A stretch of 64,000 nucleotides of DNA. Origin: Flavobacteriales bacterium. Lineage in GTDB: Bacteria > Bacteroidota > Bacteroidia > Flavobacteriales_F > PHOS-HE28. Shown in pieces: positions 35,953 through 46,700 of this stretch. Location of the stretch: assembly GCA_016703005.1 (NCBI GenBank), contig JADJCX010000008.1, forward strand, positions 117,265-181,264. The letters run 5' to 3'. The notes beneath the pieces were generated by a model. That model searched no databases. It saw only the letters and a list, made by a program, of their open reading frames with translations, and was not told the origin of the DNA. Each line of letters opens with the position of its first letter. The stretch's first letter is position 1. Made by a program: the position numbers and the translations under genes.

Positions 35953-37368
35953 TCACTTCCTTACCAACTCTCCTTGTGGCAGGTAGCCCAGTAGTTCCAT
36001 CATACGTTCACTGCTTTGTTCTTCAGCGAAGACCCAATCCACGAGACTTCCGTCGGCTGCGCGGTCCAGAAGCACGTGCTTCGGTTTCGGGATCAGGCAA
36101 TGCTGGATACCGCCGAAGCCCCCGAGCGAGTCTTGGTAAGCCCCGGTATTGAAGAAGCCGATATGCTGTTTGCGGCCCTCTCGGAACTTGGGCAGGTAGA
36201 TGGCGTTCACGTGCTGCTCGCTGTTGTAGTAATCGTCGCTGTCGCAGGTCATACCACCGAGGAAGACCCGTTCATACTCATCCTCCCAGTTGTTGATGGG
36301 CAGCATGATGAAGCGCTTATTGATGGCCCATGTGTCCGGTAGCGTGGTCATGAAGCTGCCGTCGATCATGTTCCAACGCTCTTTCTCATTCTGTTTCTTC
36401 TGATCGATGATGCTGAAGAAGGTGGCTCCGCAATCGCTCACGGTGAAGCTGCCGAACTCGCTGTAGATGTTGGGCTCTTGGACTTTGTTCTCGTCGCAGA
36501 TGTCCTTGATGCGCCCAACGATCTCGCCGATCATGTAATCGGCATCGAAGCTGAAGTTGAGACTGTTCTTGATGGGCATGCCGCCACCGATATCAAGCGT
36601 GTCCAGCGTGGGGCACAATTTCTTCAGGTCGCAGTACACGTTCACGCACTTGCCCAATTCGTTCCAGTAGTAGGCCGTGTCGCTGATGCCGGTATTGATG
36701 AAGAAGTGCATGAGCTTCAGCTTGAATTTGCGCTGCTTGCTCACATTGCGCATGTAGAAAGGGATGATGTCCTTGTAGCCGATGCCCAGTCGGCTGGTGT
36801 AGAATTCGAACTTGGGTGCTTCCTCCGCCGCGATGCGGATACCGATGTCGCACTGCACATTGATCGCTTCATCGAGCCGGTTGAGTTCGCCCATGTTGTC
36901 GATGATGGGGACCACTTTGAAACCGCTGTTGGCCAGCCGAGCGATGTTGCGGATGTAGCGGTCGTCCTTGTAGCCGTTGCACAGGATCGTAGCGTCCTTG
37001 GGCAATTTGCCCCGTTCGATCATCAGTTCCACGATCTCAATGTCGTAGGCGCTGCTTGTCTCAAGGCTCACACCTTTCTCCAGCACCTTGTCAATGATGT
37101 AGTTGAAGTGGTTGCTCTTCGTGCAGTAGAAGTACGTGTATGTCCCGATGTACTTGTGTTCCTTGAACGCCTTGCGGAAGTGTTCCCTGGCCTGGTCGAT
37201 CTTCTCGCCGATCTTGGGCAGGTAACTGATGCGCAGCGGTGTCCCGTGCTTCTCAATGAGTTCCGTCAACGGCAATTCGTTCCAAGTGAGTTTACCGTCC
37301 TGGAAATTGAATTCGTCCTTGGGGAAGTCGAAGGTCTGCTCGATCAGGTCGACGTAATGGGTCTTCAT
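35953..37368 (-). CDS. speA: Biosynthetic arginine decarboxylase, short Bacteroidota type
   Basis: A 471-residue fold-III PLP decarboxylase that makes agmatine from arginine. The PLP Lys is K84 in YFYCTKSNHF. The Gly-rich phosphate-binding segment is LDIGGGMP, and the C-terminal catalytic Cys region is MTCDSDDYYN. It is shorter than the E. coli SpeA and typical of Bacteroidota. It is the first gene of a minus-strand pair with the deoxyhypusine-synthase-like gene. In relatives an agmatinase gene often sits between or beside them, and none is seen here. Confidence 0.9.
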   Translation of the reverse strand: MKTHYVDLIEQTFDFPKDEFNFQDGKLTWNELPLTELIEKHGTPLRISYLPKIGEKIDQAREHFRKAFKEHKYIGTYTYFYCTKSNHFNYIIDKVLEKGVSLETSSAYDIEIVELMIERGKLPKDATILCNGYKDDRYIRNIARLANSGFKVVPIIDNMGELNRLDEAINVQCDIGIRIAAEEAPKFEFYTSRLGIGYKDIIPFYMRNVSKQRKFKLKLMHFFINTGISDTAYYWNELGKCVNVYCDLKKLCPTLDTLDIGGGMPIKNSLNFSFDADYMIGEIVGRIKDICDENKVQEPNIYSEFGSFTVSDCGATFFSIIDQKKQNEKERWNMIDGSFMTTLPDTWAINKRFIMLPINNWEDEYERVFLGGMTCDSDDYYNSEQHVNAIYLPKFREGRKQHIGFFNTGAYQDSLGGFGGIQHCLIPKPKHVLLDRAADGSLVDWVFAEEQSSERMMELLGYLPQGELVRK

Positions 37369-37751
37369 TTACTTGACGATTGGGGCAAGAGCGCTCTTGG
37401 CCGCGCTGTGAAGTGAAGCGTGCAGTGCATGCACGTGAGGCTTGATGGGAGAATTCCCAAGCATGGGCGCAGGGATCACAATGCGATCCCCGACGGGCGG
37501 AAAGAGGTGGGACAAGGCGTGCACCTGAGCGGAACAGGCCACATGGCCGTCAATGGTTCCGGGTGCCACGGTCGCGAACATCAGCGGAAGCCGTGGTAGT
37601 GCGCGCACGGAAGCAAGGCTGACCAAGTTAGGTCGCAGATACCGGTGCTTCGCTTTGTCATAAGTGCGCTGAACGCTCCAAAAGTAGATGCGTGGAAGAT
37701 CCGTGGGCCTTGCGGGGTGAAATTCGTTCGGCGGTGGAAGTCACGCTTTCA
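37369..37751. other. Region without a supported gene
   Basis: About 380 bp between arginine decarboxylase and corA. A minus-strand frame of 85 codons exists just upstream of speA, but it shows no family pattern. The stretch probably holds the speA promoter and leader. No clear hairpin or TAnnTTTG box was found by eye. Confidence 0.5.
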
Positions 37752-38810
37752 TCACAGCCACTTCTTCACCCTGAACCAGATGAGCATGCCGACCACCACG
37801 ACAGCCATGAACGCCATCACGACGTAGTAGCCATAGTGCCAGCGCAATTCAGGCATGTTGTCAAGTTCATTCCATAAACGCCCACGATGAATGTGAGGGG
37901 AATGAAGATGCTGCTGATGATGGTGAGCACCTTCACCACTTGGCCGCTGCGTAGGTTCAGCAAGGCATGGTAGGTGTTCTCCAAACTGGCCAACATATCG
38001 CGCAGCGTGCCGATCGTTTCGCTGATGTACACGGTGTGGTCTTGCAGGTCGTTGATGTAACGGCGTGTGCTCTTGTCGAACAGTTCGCTTTGGATGGTGT
38101 TGAGGCGGCCGGCGAGTTCGCGCGTAGGCGCCACATATCGGCTCACGGTGATCAGCATGCCGCGCAGTTCTTGCATGGTATGCAGGTCGTCGCTCGTTGG
38201 GCGCACCGTCACTTTCCGTTCCAAGGCCTCAATGCGCTTGCCCAGTTCCTCGACGATAGGAAGTAATTGTCCACGATGACGTCCAGCAGCGCATACAACA
38301 GGTAATCAGCACCGCTCTTGCGCACGCGCCCGAGTTTGTGGCGAATGCGGTCACGGATAGGGTCGAGGATATCACCGGGCTTGTCCTGGAAACTCAACAG
38401 GTAGCCTTTGCCAAGCACAAAACTCACCTGCTCGTTCTGGATACCGCCGGTCTCTTCATCGAGGCTCAGCATTTTCACCACAACGAAAAGCGTGTCCTGA
38501 TATTCTTCCACTTTGGGGCGGTGGTCCGTGTTCAATACATCCTCCAATAGCAGGGGGTGCAGGTTGAATCGTTCACCTGTTTGGGTCACCACTTTGTCGT
38601 CATCCAAACCATCAATGTCCAACCAACTGATGCGTGTGGTGGGATCGGCAACTGCAGATCACCGATAGTGATAAGTTGCTTCTCTTCGTATACATCGTTG
38701 TTGAAGGTGAAGAGGGTGATCTTGGAAACGCCCTTGCCGATATCACCGACCCCCACCAACGATCCCGGGGGAAGTCCGGCCTTTCCACTACGGCTTTTTA
38801 CCTTCTTCAT
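37752..38810 (-). pseudogene. corA: CorA-type magnesium/cobalt transporter (three frameshifts)
   Basis: Segments joined in order are: N-terminal MKKVKSRSGKAGLPPGSLVGVG; then, after a break near 38625, WLDIDGLDDDKVVTQTGERFNLHPLLLEDVLNTDHRPKVEEY; after a break near 38220, a long helix ending in the pore motif YGMN; and after a break near 37865, DNMPELRWHYGYYVVMAFMAVVVVG and the basic end FRVKKWL. The GMN and MPEL motifs identify CorA, a pentameric inner-membrane Mg2+ channel. Each break is explained by a single base, for example one base missing after ATGAACTT. The start codon overlaps the mscS stop (ATGA), so the two genes are coupled. Confidence 0.87.
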
Positions 38811-39703
38811 GGTGCCGGGTTGTTCCCTTTGACGTGATCACCGCTGCGGGTAGGGATGGTGATACCCTCACGATCGAAGCGCTGCTTAACGTTCTTCAGC
38901 ATATCGAACTGCATCAGGCGCGCTGCGCCGGCATCGTCCGCCCAAACCCCGGCGCGCAGTGTAACGCCATTTTCCCCGAGTTCAATGACACGCACGGGAA
39001 TAGCTGGCAAGCCCTTCTCCACTTCTTCGGCCGTGCGCCGGTCGCGAAAGTCCGGGTGCGCGGCGCCTTCTTCCTGCAACACGGCAATGGCTTTGTCGAG
39101 ATCACATTCATACCCCACCTGTACGACAACGAACTGGAAAATGGCCTCATCGCCGATGGTGCTGTTCACGATCGTTTCATCGCTGATCTTGCTGTTGGGG
39201 ATGATCACGCGTCGGTTCTCCAACGTACGGATCACCGTATGGCGCAATGTGATGTCCTCAACAACCCCGCTGTGTCCCGCAACGGATACTTGGTCGCCCA
39301 CACGGAACGGCTTGAATGCGACGATGAACACACCGCTGATGATGTTACTGAACGCATCCTGCGCGGCCAATCCGATAATGGCGACCAGAATGCCAGCGCC
39401 AGCGAAGAGCGTGACAGCAATGTGCTTGAATGATGGTATGCTGTAAATGATGGCCCCCGCCGCCAACAAGCCTACAATGAACCGTGTGGCATTCCTCAGA
39501 AAACGATAACGCGTAGCATCTTCCTGACCCTGCTCCCCGCGCTTGTATGCTCGCCTCAGTAAGAGCCTTACGAACCGCTCCAATAGGAACGCCGCGAATA
39601 CGATGATGAGCACTTTGGCCAGCAACACGAGGTTGAAGCCCAACTTGTCCAGAAGCTTGTCCAGTTTCTCGCCTGAAAAGTCCATTGTGATGGACGCAAA
39701 CAT
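38807..39703 (-). CDS. MscS-family mechanosensitive channel
   Basis: A 298-residue channel protein from ATG 39703 (ATG 39685 is also possible). TM1-TM2 are in LVLLAKVLIIVFAAFLLERFV and FIVGLLAAGAIIYSI. The pore-lining TM3 is AVTLFAGAGILVAIIGLAAQDAFSNIISGVFIV, with the Ala/Gly packing of MscS. The beta-domain (FRVGDQVSVAGHSGVVEDITLRHTVIRT) and the alpha/beta C-terminal cage follow. It protects against hypo-osmotic shock. Its stop codon overlaps the corA start by 4 nt, so an osmotic/ion pair is translated together. Peptidase E lies upstream on the same strand. Confidence 0.92.
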   Translation of the reverse strand: MFASITMDFSGEKLDKLLDKLGFNLVLLAKVLIIVFAAFLLERFVRLLLRRAYKRGEQGQEDATRYRFLRNATRFIVGLLAAGAIIYSIPSFKHIAVTLFAGAGILVAIIGLAAQDAFSNIISGVFIVAFKPFRVGDQVSVAGHSGVVEDITLRHTVIRTLENRRVIIPNSKISDETIVNSTIGDEAIFQFVVVQVGYECDLDKAIAVLQEEGAAHPDFRDRRTAEEVEKGLPAIPVRVIELGENGVTLRAGVWADDAGAARLMQFDMLKNVKQRFDREGITIPTRSGDHVKGNNPAP

Positions 39704-39736
39704 AACCGGCGTCAATGCGCGTCTTCCACCGACGTA

Positions 39737-40456
39737 TCAAGCGTTGTCCACATCCCCCAGGTCGAGCCGAAGGGTACGATCACCGCCGACATCCACGGGC
39801 ATTTTGGTGCGGCGGAAAACCCGCATGCCAGTTCCATGAATGCTCACTCCATTTCCCTCAATACGCAACGCAGCGCCTTCGCGCAAGTCCTGCCACCACC
39901 GACTCGCGGTTCAGTTCGAGATATTCCGCAATACGTCGATCGCGGCTTTCGCCACCATGCCCGGCAATGCGTTGGTCGGTGTAATGCGGATTGATCCGCC
40001 AGGCACCAAATTCATGGCGCGTAAACTCGGTGGCTCACAGATGGGCATGTCGTTGGTGGTCATGATGGTGGGGCAGGCCACGTTGCTACCGGCGCTCCAA
40101 CCGAGGTAGGGCAGGCCGTCCTTTACCCGATGTCTGATCGCGCGAACGAGGTCGTGCTTGTAGAGAAGCTTCAAAAGTTGGAACGAGTTACCACCGCCCA
40201 CCGCGACCGCCGCAGCACCATCCAACGCCGCGACAGGGTTGCTCTCGCGATGTAGGCTGATCAGTTCGTGGCCCAGCTCATCGAACACCTTCGTGATGGT
40301 GTCGGCATACTCATCCATGCTGAACGAGACAGCAGCAAAGGGCACGAATGCGATACGTTGGCGCTGTGCTGGAAGGAAGTCTTTGACGAGTTGCCGTGGC
40401 CAAGTGAAGAATGGTTCACCGGGCATGGTGGAATTGCTGAGCAATAGAAGCCGCAT
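39737..40456 (-). pseudogene. pepE: Dipeptidase E / peptidase S51 (two frameshifts)
   Basis: From ATG 40456 the protein reads MRLLLLSNSTMPGEPFF and reaches the nucleophile motif GWSAGSN (Ser121) and CPTIMTTNDMPI. This matches E. coli PepE closely. Near 40015 the frame shifts: the correct continuation is WRINPHYTDQRIAGHGGESRDRRIAEYLELNRESVVAGL. A second break near 39880 leads to EGAALRIEGNGVSIHGTGMRVFRR, and the protein ends at 39737. The total is about 238 residues, normal for the family. It cleaves Asp-X dipeptides in the cytosol. It starts 19 bp after the end of the T9SS cassette on the same strand. Confidence 0.85.
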
Positions 40457-40475
40457 GACGCGAACATAGTCGCTG

Positions 40476-42725
40476 CTACTCCGCTGGAACGATAATCCCG
40501 CTCAAGATGAGTTCGATCTCCGTGGGTTCACCGTCCGTTAGCAGTCGCACGGTCCGTCGGAAATCGCCTTGCGGTGCTCGTCCACTGAATTGTACGGGGA
40601 TCTTCACCGTACGGCCGGGTTCGATCGGGTCCGGCGGTGCATGTGCCGTGGTACATCCGCAATCGGCTTTCACTTCCGTGATGCGCAGGGGTTTGGTGCC
40701 GTTGTTCTTTACGTCGAACACGAACTCAACGGGTACACCTTCAACAAGTTTGCCCACGCGCTTCACTTGTTGCTCCATCACCAACGCTTCGCCGCTGGTG
40801 CTCGCGACCTCAATACGTTCGATCTCTATGCGACGCTCGCGCGCTGCGTCCGGATCGTACACGCTCTTGCGCAGGTCCTTCAGTTGATCGCTCACGCCGC
40901 TCTTCGCCTGCTCCTCACCGAATGGGGCGCGCTCGAGCGTCAAACTCCCACTGTTCGGCGCGCGGTCATCGAGATAGGGGACAAGGCTGCCGTTGTTCCA
41001 CACCCGCATCACGTTCACCAGACTTTGGATCCGTCGCAGTGAAAGGTTCACGTTGTAGTCGCTCTTGGCCAACGGACTTGCAAAGCCGCGCACGACCAGA
41101 TTCACACGGCGCCCTTGGTCAAGGGTTTCCTGAAGACCCACCAGAAAGGTCATCAGCTTATCGTACCCTGCTTGCGCTTCGTTCCCGAAAAAATCGCCTA
41201 CCGATGTAATTGCCTCCGTGCGTGCGTCACCATCGAGCATACCAGCGTACTCACGCTCGTAGGTCGGCACCAGAGCCTTATAGCGGAACCATGTGCTATC
41301 GTACTGATGCTCGGTGGTGGTGCTCCAACTCCGGGGGTCGGGTTCGTCGTTGTGGAAGTAGAGCTTCAATGGCAGGTACTCGATCAAACGGCGGATAGGA
41401 ACGAGTGCAACACTGTCTATCGCAGTTGTATCCGGTGGAGGCAGTTGAATGCGCGGCAGCTTCCACCGGTACAGATCGTTGCAGCAGGTTTCGCCTTTCT
41501 TGGCCAACGACCCGATGCGATTACTGGTGAGCCAGCCTTCACCGGTTTTGTCGTTGAAGACGGGGTAGAGGTCGTTCGCCGGTGAGTTGATGGGTATACT
41601 CGCGTTTGCCGCGGCATTGAACAAGCCATTTTTCCATGCACTGCGGAAGATGTCGTACCCACCAAGCCCTGCGTGGAAATCGCTGCTGAACCAAAGTGTG
41701 CCGTCGTTCTCATCGAAGGCCGGGCAGGTCTCGTTGCCGGGCGTATTCACCAACGGGCCCGCGTTGCGCACGTTGGTCGTCGCATTGCCGTTCAGATCCG
41801 CGAGCCAGATATCCATGCCGCCACGTCCACCGGTTCTATCACTGGCAAAGAGCAACACTTCGCGATCGTCGATGCGGGCGATCCAAGGTTGCGTGGTGTT
41901 GCCTTCCTCGCCCAGCCCGTTCACCCTTTCGACCGGGCCATTGATCCTTCGCACTGCTATGGAACGCGGGCTGGTGCTGTTCAACTGCGTGAAGAGCATG
42001 CGCTCACCGTCGGGTGCCCACACGAGATTCGCGTGCTCCATTCCCATGGCATCCGGCTGTGCCTGTTCCTTCATCGGCGGGTTCCAAGCGGCTCCTGCTT
42101 TCTGCGCCGAATAAACCCCGACGTGGTATGCGGCGGTGTCCTGCACTTCGCCGTCATCGTTCACATCACCACGGAGGCTGCTGAACCAAAGGGCGCTGTC
42201 GGGCCCGAAGCGCGCACCGAAATCGCTGTCGTAACTGTTCACGGGTTCTCCGATGTTCACCACTAGGAACGTGGTTGTGCTGTCCTTCAGCGCCTGGGCC
42301 AAGGCACAGCCGGCGATGCCTTGTTCAGCACGCAAGTAGGTGAAGCCCTTCTTGTCCTTCTCCTTTTGCTTCACCTTCTTCCAACTCTCTTCAGCGCCTT
42401 TGTAGTTGGAGTTGCACATCTGCATCTCGGCCAAGTGCAATTGCGCTTCCGGGTGCATGCGCGTGCGGTCCTTCTGCACAACCTTGGCGTAGTTCTCCTC
42501 GGCTTCGGGATAACGGTGACAAAGCCTGCATGCCTCCGCCATCTTCCACTGCGCTTCCATTTTGCCACCATCGGATTCGAGCGCACTTCCGTAGAAACGC
42601 GATGCGCCGTAATGATCGCCGCGCGCCATGGCCATATCACCCCATTGGATCCATTGAGCAGCGTTTTGCGCTGCGGCCAAGTGTCCGATCGACAGGGCAG
42701 CCGACAAGAGGAACGAGCGCACCAT
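40476..42725 (-). CDS. TPR-PD40-OmpA-like envelope protein with C-terminal DUF1573 domain (PorE-like)
   Basis: A 749-residue exported protein. ATG 42725 is 2 nt after the stop of the PorP/SprF gene and gives MVRSFLLSAALSIGHLAAAQ. Helical TPR-like repeats occupy residues of about 20-120. PD40 propeller strands follow (ALWFSSLRGDVN, RMLFTQLNSTSP, EVLLFASDRTGGRGGMDIWLADLNG, LWFSSDFHAGLGGYDIF). A reduced OmpA-like motif comes next (VNLVVRGFASPLAKSDYNVNLSLRRIQSLVNVM). The last 100 residues are a DUF1573 domain (VFDVKNNGTKPLRITEVKADCGCTTAHAP). PorE-type proteins link T9SS outer-membrane partners to peptidoglycan. The DUF1573 fusion is unusual for that group. It is the third gene of T9SS cassette 2. 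Confidence 0.82.
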   Translation of the reverse strand: MVRSFLLSAALSIGHLAAAQNAAQWIQWGDMAMARGDHYGASRFYGSALESDGGKMEAQWKMAEACRLCHRYPEAEENYAKVVQKDRTRMHPEAQLHLAEMQMCNSNYKGAEESWKKVKQKEKDKKGFTYLRAEQGIAGCALAQALKDSTTTFLVVNIGEPVNSYDSDFGARFGPDSALWFSSLRGDVNDDGEVQDTAAYHVGVYSAQKAGAAWNPPMKEQAQPDAMGMEHANLVWAPDGERMLFTQLNSTSPRSIAVRRINGPVERVNGLGEEGNTTQPWIARIDDREVLLFASDRTGGRGGMDIWLADLNGNATTNVRNAGPLVNTPGNETCPAFDENDGTLWFSSDFHAGLGGYDIFRSAWKNGLFNAAANASIPINSPANDLYPVFNDKTGEGWLTSNRIGSLAKKGETCCNDLYRWKLPRIQLPPPDTTAIDSVALVPIRRLIEYLPLKLYFHNDEPDPRSWSTTTEHQYDSTWFRYKALVPTYEREYAGMLDGDARTEAITSVGDFFGNEAQAGYDKLMTFLVGLQETLDQGRRVNLVVRGFASPLAKSDYNVNLSLRRIQSLVNVMRVWNNGSLVPYLDDRAPNSGSLTLERAPFGEEQAKSGVSDQLKDLRKSVYDPDAARERRIEIERIEVASTSGEALVMEQQVKRVGKLVEGVPVEFVFDVKNNGTKPLRITEVKADCGCTTAHAPPDPIEPGRTVKIPVQFSGRAPQGDFRRTVRLLTDGEPTEIELILSGIIVPAE

Positions 42726-42727
42726 GT

Positions 42728-43771
42728 TCAGATCTGTTCCGGGCATGCTTTATAGCGCGGAAGGTCGAAGGATCGACCCATGATGTAGATCGCGGTCAGT
42801 TCAATTCCCCCCCGATTGCGGCTTGCGGGCACCAGTTCACTCACGTTGAAGTCGTAGCTGATGCCGATGTCCCAATCGTCGTACTCAACACCGGCGAAGA
42901 GGTAGCCGGCGTCGGCCCAGCGCCAGTAGCCGCCCACATGCACCGCGCGTCGCATGCCCATGACTTCCGTCTGGATGAAACGCACGGAACCACCCAAGAT
43001 GAACTCGCGGAACTTGCCTTGTCCGTTCCATTGCAGCATGGGGAGCACATCGATCTTGTCAGCTATTGGATGCTGACCTACCGCATTCAGGGCAATGCGA
43101 ACATCCAAAGGGCTACCCGGGCCTCCCATGAATCCGATCGTTGGTGTGGTGAGGTTGTAGAACGACATGCCTGCATCCATTCGCTTGCGTTTGTCGAGCA
43201 CGTAGTGGTAACCAAGCCCGGTGTGCAGGTCGAAATGCGTTAGCCCATCACGGCTGAAGCCTTCGTTGTTACTGAGCGCGGGGTCGTAGTAGAATCCATT
43301 GTACTGCGCATCGAAGTTCAGGTCGCTGTAATCGATGCTGATGGAGGTGAACCCGGTTTGCAAGCCACCCGTTACCGAGTGCTGCTTGGCCGCATCAATG
43401 AAGCGGGTGTAACTGCCACCCACGTTGAAGCGGAACAAGTTCATACGCGAGTCCCCGGCGCGATCATTGAAGAGCCATGCGCCTAGGCCGAGACCATCAA
43501 CCTTTTTCACGTTTTTGGCATCGCCACCGATCCCGAACGTGCGGTACGGTTTCGTGACACTGCGCCACTGTTGGCGGAATACGCCGCTGACGCGGTAAGC
43601 ACCATCGAACTGCCCGATGTTCGCCGGGGCGGTGGCCATCGGCGTGCGGAAGAACTGGCTGAAGTGGATGTCCTGGGCCTGCAGTGAAGCCGTGAGCAGC
43701 AAGCACAGACCAACAACGGTGATGCGGCACTCGTCGCTCGCCATTCGCTGCTCGCCACCCATCGCTCTCAT
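42728..43771 (-). CDS. PorP/SprF-family T9SS outer-membrane protein
   Basis: A 347-residue outer-membrane beta-barrel. ATG 43771 overlaps the stop of the type-B protein gene (ATGA). After the signal region (ITVVGLCLLLTASLQAQ) come the family landmarks: DIHFSQFFRTPMATAPANIGQFDGAYRVSGVFRQQWRSV, KKVDGLGLGAWLFNDRAGDS and the terminal strand region GIELTAIYIMGRSF. PorP/SprF proteins serve type-B secreted substrates by holding them at the surface. Here the substrate is the immediate upstream gene. There are no defects. Confidence 0.92.
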   Translation of the reverse strand: MRAMGGEQRMASDECRITVVGLCLLLTASLQAQDIHFSQFFRTPMATAPANIGQFDGAYRVSGVFRQQWRSVTKPYRTFGIGGDAKNVKKVDGLGLGAWLFNDRAGDSRMNLFRFNVGGSYTRFIDAAKQHSVTGGLQTGFTSISIDYSDLNFDAQYNGFYYDPALSNNEGFSRDGLTHFDLHTGLGYHYVLDKRKRMDAGMSFYNLTTPTIGFMGGPGSPLDVRIALNAVGQHPIADKIDVLPMLQWNGQGKFREFILGGSVRFIQTEVMGMRRAVHVGGYWRWADAGYLFAGVEYDDWDIGISYDFNVSELVPASRNRGGIELTAIYIMGRSFDLPRYKACPEQI

Positions 43772-46700
43772 CGTATCACCGTTACGTTCCCTTTCTCGAA
43801 GTGCTCCTGACCGTCAGCGCAACGCACCTTCAACCAGTAAACGAAGACCGCGGGATCAACGGGCTTGTCCTTGAACGTGGCATCCCAGCCTTTGGATTGA
43901 TCCGTGGTGCTGAACACCAGTTCGCCCCAGCGATCGAAGATCTTGAACTCAAGGCTGGTGATGAAGCGGCCACGGACGAAGAGCACATCGTTGTTGCCAT
44001 CCGCATTCGGGGTGAACGCGTTGGGAACATAGATGTCCGGAATGCCGCAGTTCAGCTCGTACACGGTTACGGTAACGCTATCTCCCTTGGTGCAAATGCC
44101 ATCGCTCACCGTAACATAGAAGGTGGTTGTTTGGGTGATCGTTGCCGTTGGGTTCGCAATGTTGGGGTCACTGACTTGTCCAACCGGCAACCATGAATAG
44201 TTGACCCCTGTGGTCGGGGTAGCGTTGAGTTGGTCCGTAGTTCCGAGAAGGACAATGGGTTGATCGACCGATGCATTCACCCCGCTGCCGTTCACTTCAC
44301 TTACGATCACGTCAATGGTACCGTTCCACAGACAACCAGCTGGTGTGGTAACGCTGCACGTGAAGGTTGTTGTTTCAGCAGGACTGGTCTGGGCGTTTGT
44401 CGTGCCTTGGCCCGCGTCCACCTCGTTCGCTGGACCCCATACGATGGTTGAACCGATGGGTACCCCGGTGAGTTGCAGGGAAGCGGTCTCATCAGCGCAG
44501 ATAAGCGTATCGCCGGTCAATTCCGGATCACTCATCTCAACGGTAATGGTCACACTGTCCATGCCGATGCATCCACCTGCAACGGCCATTACCCAAAACG
44601 TGCTGGTTTGCGTAACGCTGACAGAAACACTTGGATCCGCGGGGTTGTTGTTGAGCCAATCCGTGAAGTTCGCGTTGCTGCTCCATTGATAACTGTCAAC
44701 ACTTCCGCTGGCTGTGGCTGACAGGATCAAACTGCTGTTGGGTCCGCAGATCACCGTATCAGGGCCAGCATCAACCAATGCATTGTCGACGGCAACGGTC
44801 TGCTGCACGGTATCGGTGCAGATACCGTTGCTGATGATCAGAGTGTAGGTGGTCGTGGATTGTGGCGTGCTCACCGGATTCGCGACAACGGTGCTGCTCA
44901 AGTATGTGGGCGGGCTCCAGATGTACGTTATCGTGGGGTCCGCGATCGGCAAGAGACCGATCTGCACTTGTCCGCCCAGACACACGCTGGTATCCTGAAG
45001 GTCGTAACTGGAATTGCCCAATACGACGACCTGATGCACTACAGTGTCCGCTTCGTTGCAGGCGCTGGGGTTGAAGGCGATCAGCGTTACGTCGTAAACA
45101 CCTGGTGAAGCATAAACGTGCGTGGGTGAAGCAAGGCTGCTAGTGTTGTTGTCCCCGAACAACCAGAGGTAGCCCGCCGCGCCGTAGCTGTTGTTATCGA
45201 AAATGATGGGTGTGGGCATGCAGGCCAACTGGACATCGAAATCGGCAACCACGATCGGAAAATCGAAGTCGAACTTGAAGACCCCGTTGTTGCAATTGGA
45301 ACTGTTGTTGATGGCGCTCACCGCACCGGGGTTCGGCTCAATGGGGAAGTCGCTGTTGCCACCGCAACCGGCGCAAACGCTCTGGTACACGCGTCCTCGC
45401 CGATCGAACCGGCTTGTTCCTCCATCAACATGCTCGTGGCTGATGCCGCCGCCGAAGAAGGTGCCATAGAAGAGATTGCTCATGTCCACTTCGAACACGG
45501 CCAAGTAGAAATCGTGCCCATCGGTTGTGGTCTGGTAACCGTTGGGCGTAACGGCCATCCCTGCAACTCCCAAGGGGAGTCCGATACCGATGTTGCTTCC
45601 CCAGCCGCTGACATACAGTTTGTTGCAGTAATCCACAAGGAAAGCCGTGGGACTGATATCCAACGTGCCATCGCCAACGCCGAATCGCGAGCCGATCAGC
45701 AGTGTGGTGAGGTCGTTATCGAGTTTGGCAATGAACTGGCCGGCATCGGGCACATTGTATGGCGCGTTGAAGATCAACTGATTGCCCGGTGCCAGAGTTT
45801 GCCCGAAGAGGAAAACGTTTCCGTCCTGATCCAGGTCAACAAAGTAGCTCTGGTCATAAGCGCTACTGCCGTAGTAGCTACAGGCATCGATCGAAGAGCC
45901 GTTACCAGTGATGTGGGCAACGAACGCATCACTTTGGCCACCTTGCAGACCCTGTTGGTAGGCGGTGCTGGTCGACGGTAGGTCCGCGCTGGCGGTGCCA
46001 CCGCAGATGAAGAGATCGCCATTTTCATCCAGTTCGCCGCCGAAACAGGCATCCGCAGCACCACCGCCGAAGTAGGTGCTGAACAGCAATGTCGTCAGCG
46101 ATGCGTCCATTTTCACGACAACGCCATCGTGGGTGCCGCCATTGAAGGATTGTTGCGCGGCATTTGCGGTTACCGGGAAGTCGGAGCTTTCCGTGCAACT
46201 GATGATGTAGACGTTGTCGTTGTCGTCCAACAACACCTCGCCGCGCATCTCATCCGCGTAGTTCATCTTCAGGTCGGGGCTGGTGTTGTGCCCATCGTTG
46301 CCGGTGCCACCCAAATGAGTGCTGGCCAACAGCGTCTGACCATTATTGCTCAAGCGGACGACCACCATGTCGCTGCCAAGCGGATAGCTGACACCTATGC
46401 CCTGCGGCGAAAAAACACTGCCTCCATTGAACGTCAGGTCATAGGAGCCGGCGGTCGTTGGAAAGTCAGGTGAACCGGTGGTGCCCAGAATGAAAACCTC
46501 ATCGTTGTCGTTAACGATCAAACTATGCGGAAGATCATCGCCCTGCCCGCCGATCATCGTGCTCCACACGATGAAGGTCCCTGTGGTATCGTACTTCGTT
46601 ATGGCGATATCGGTCCCCGGGATGGCCCCTTGCCCATCACCGCCCATCCATGTGGTCTGATAGGCCCCGACAGTGGTAGGATATCCACTGCCGAAGGAAG

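Noticed and set aside
36478..37416. Plus-strand frame of 312 codons
   Set aside because: Antisense to arginine decarboxylase, whose PLP and Gly-rich motifs are in the other strand.
37369..37626. Minus-strand 85-codon frame just before speA as a leader gene
   Set aside because: No arginine- or polyamine-sensing motif, no clear start context and no family pattern, so it was left as noncoding.
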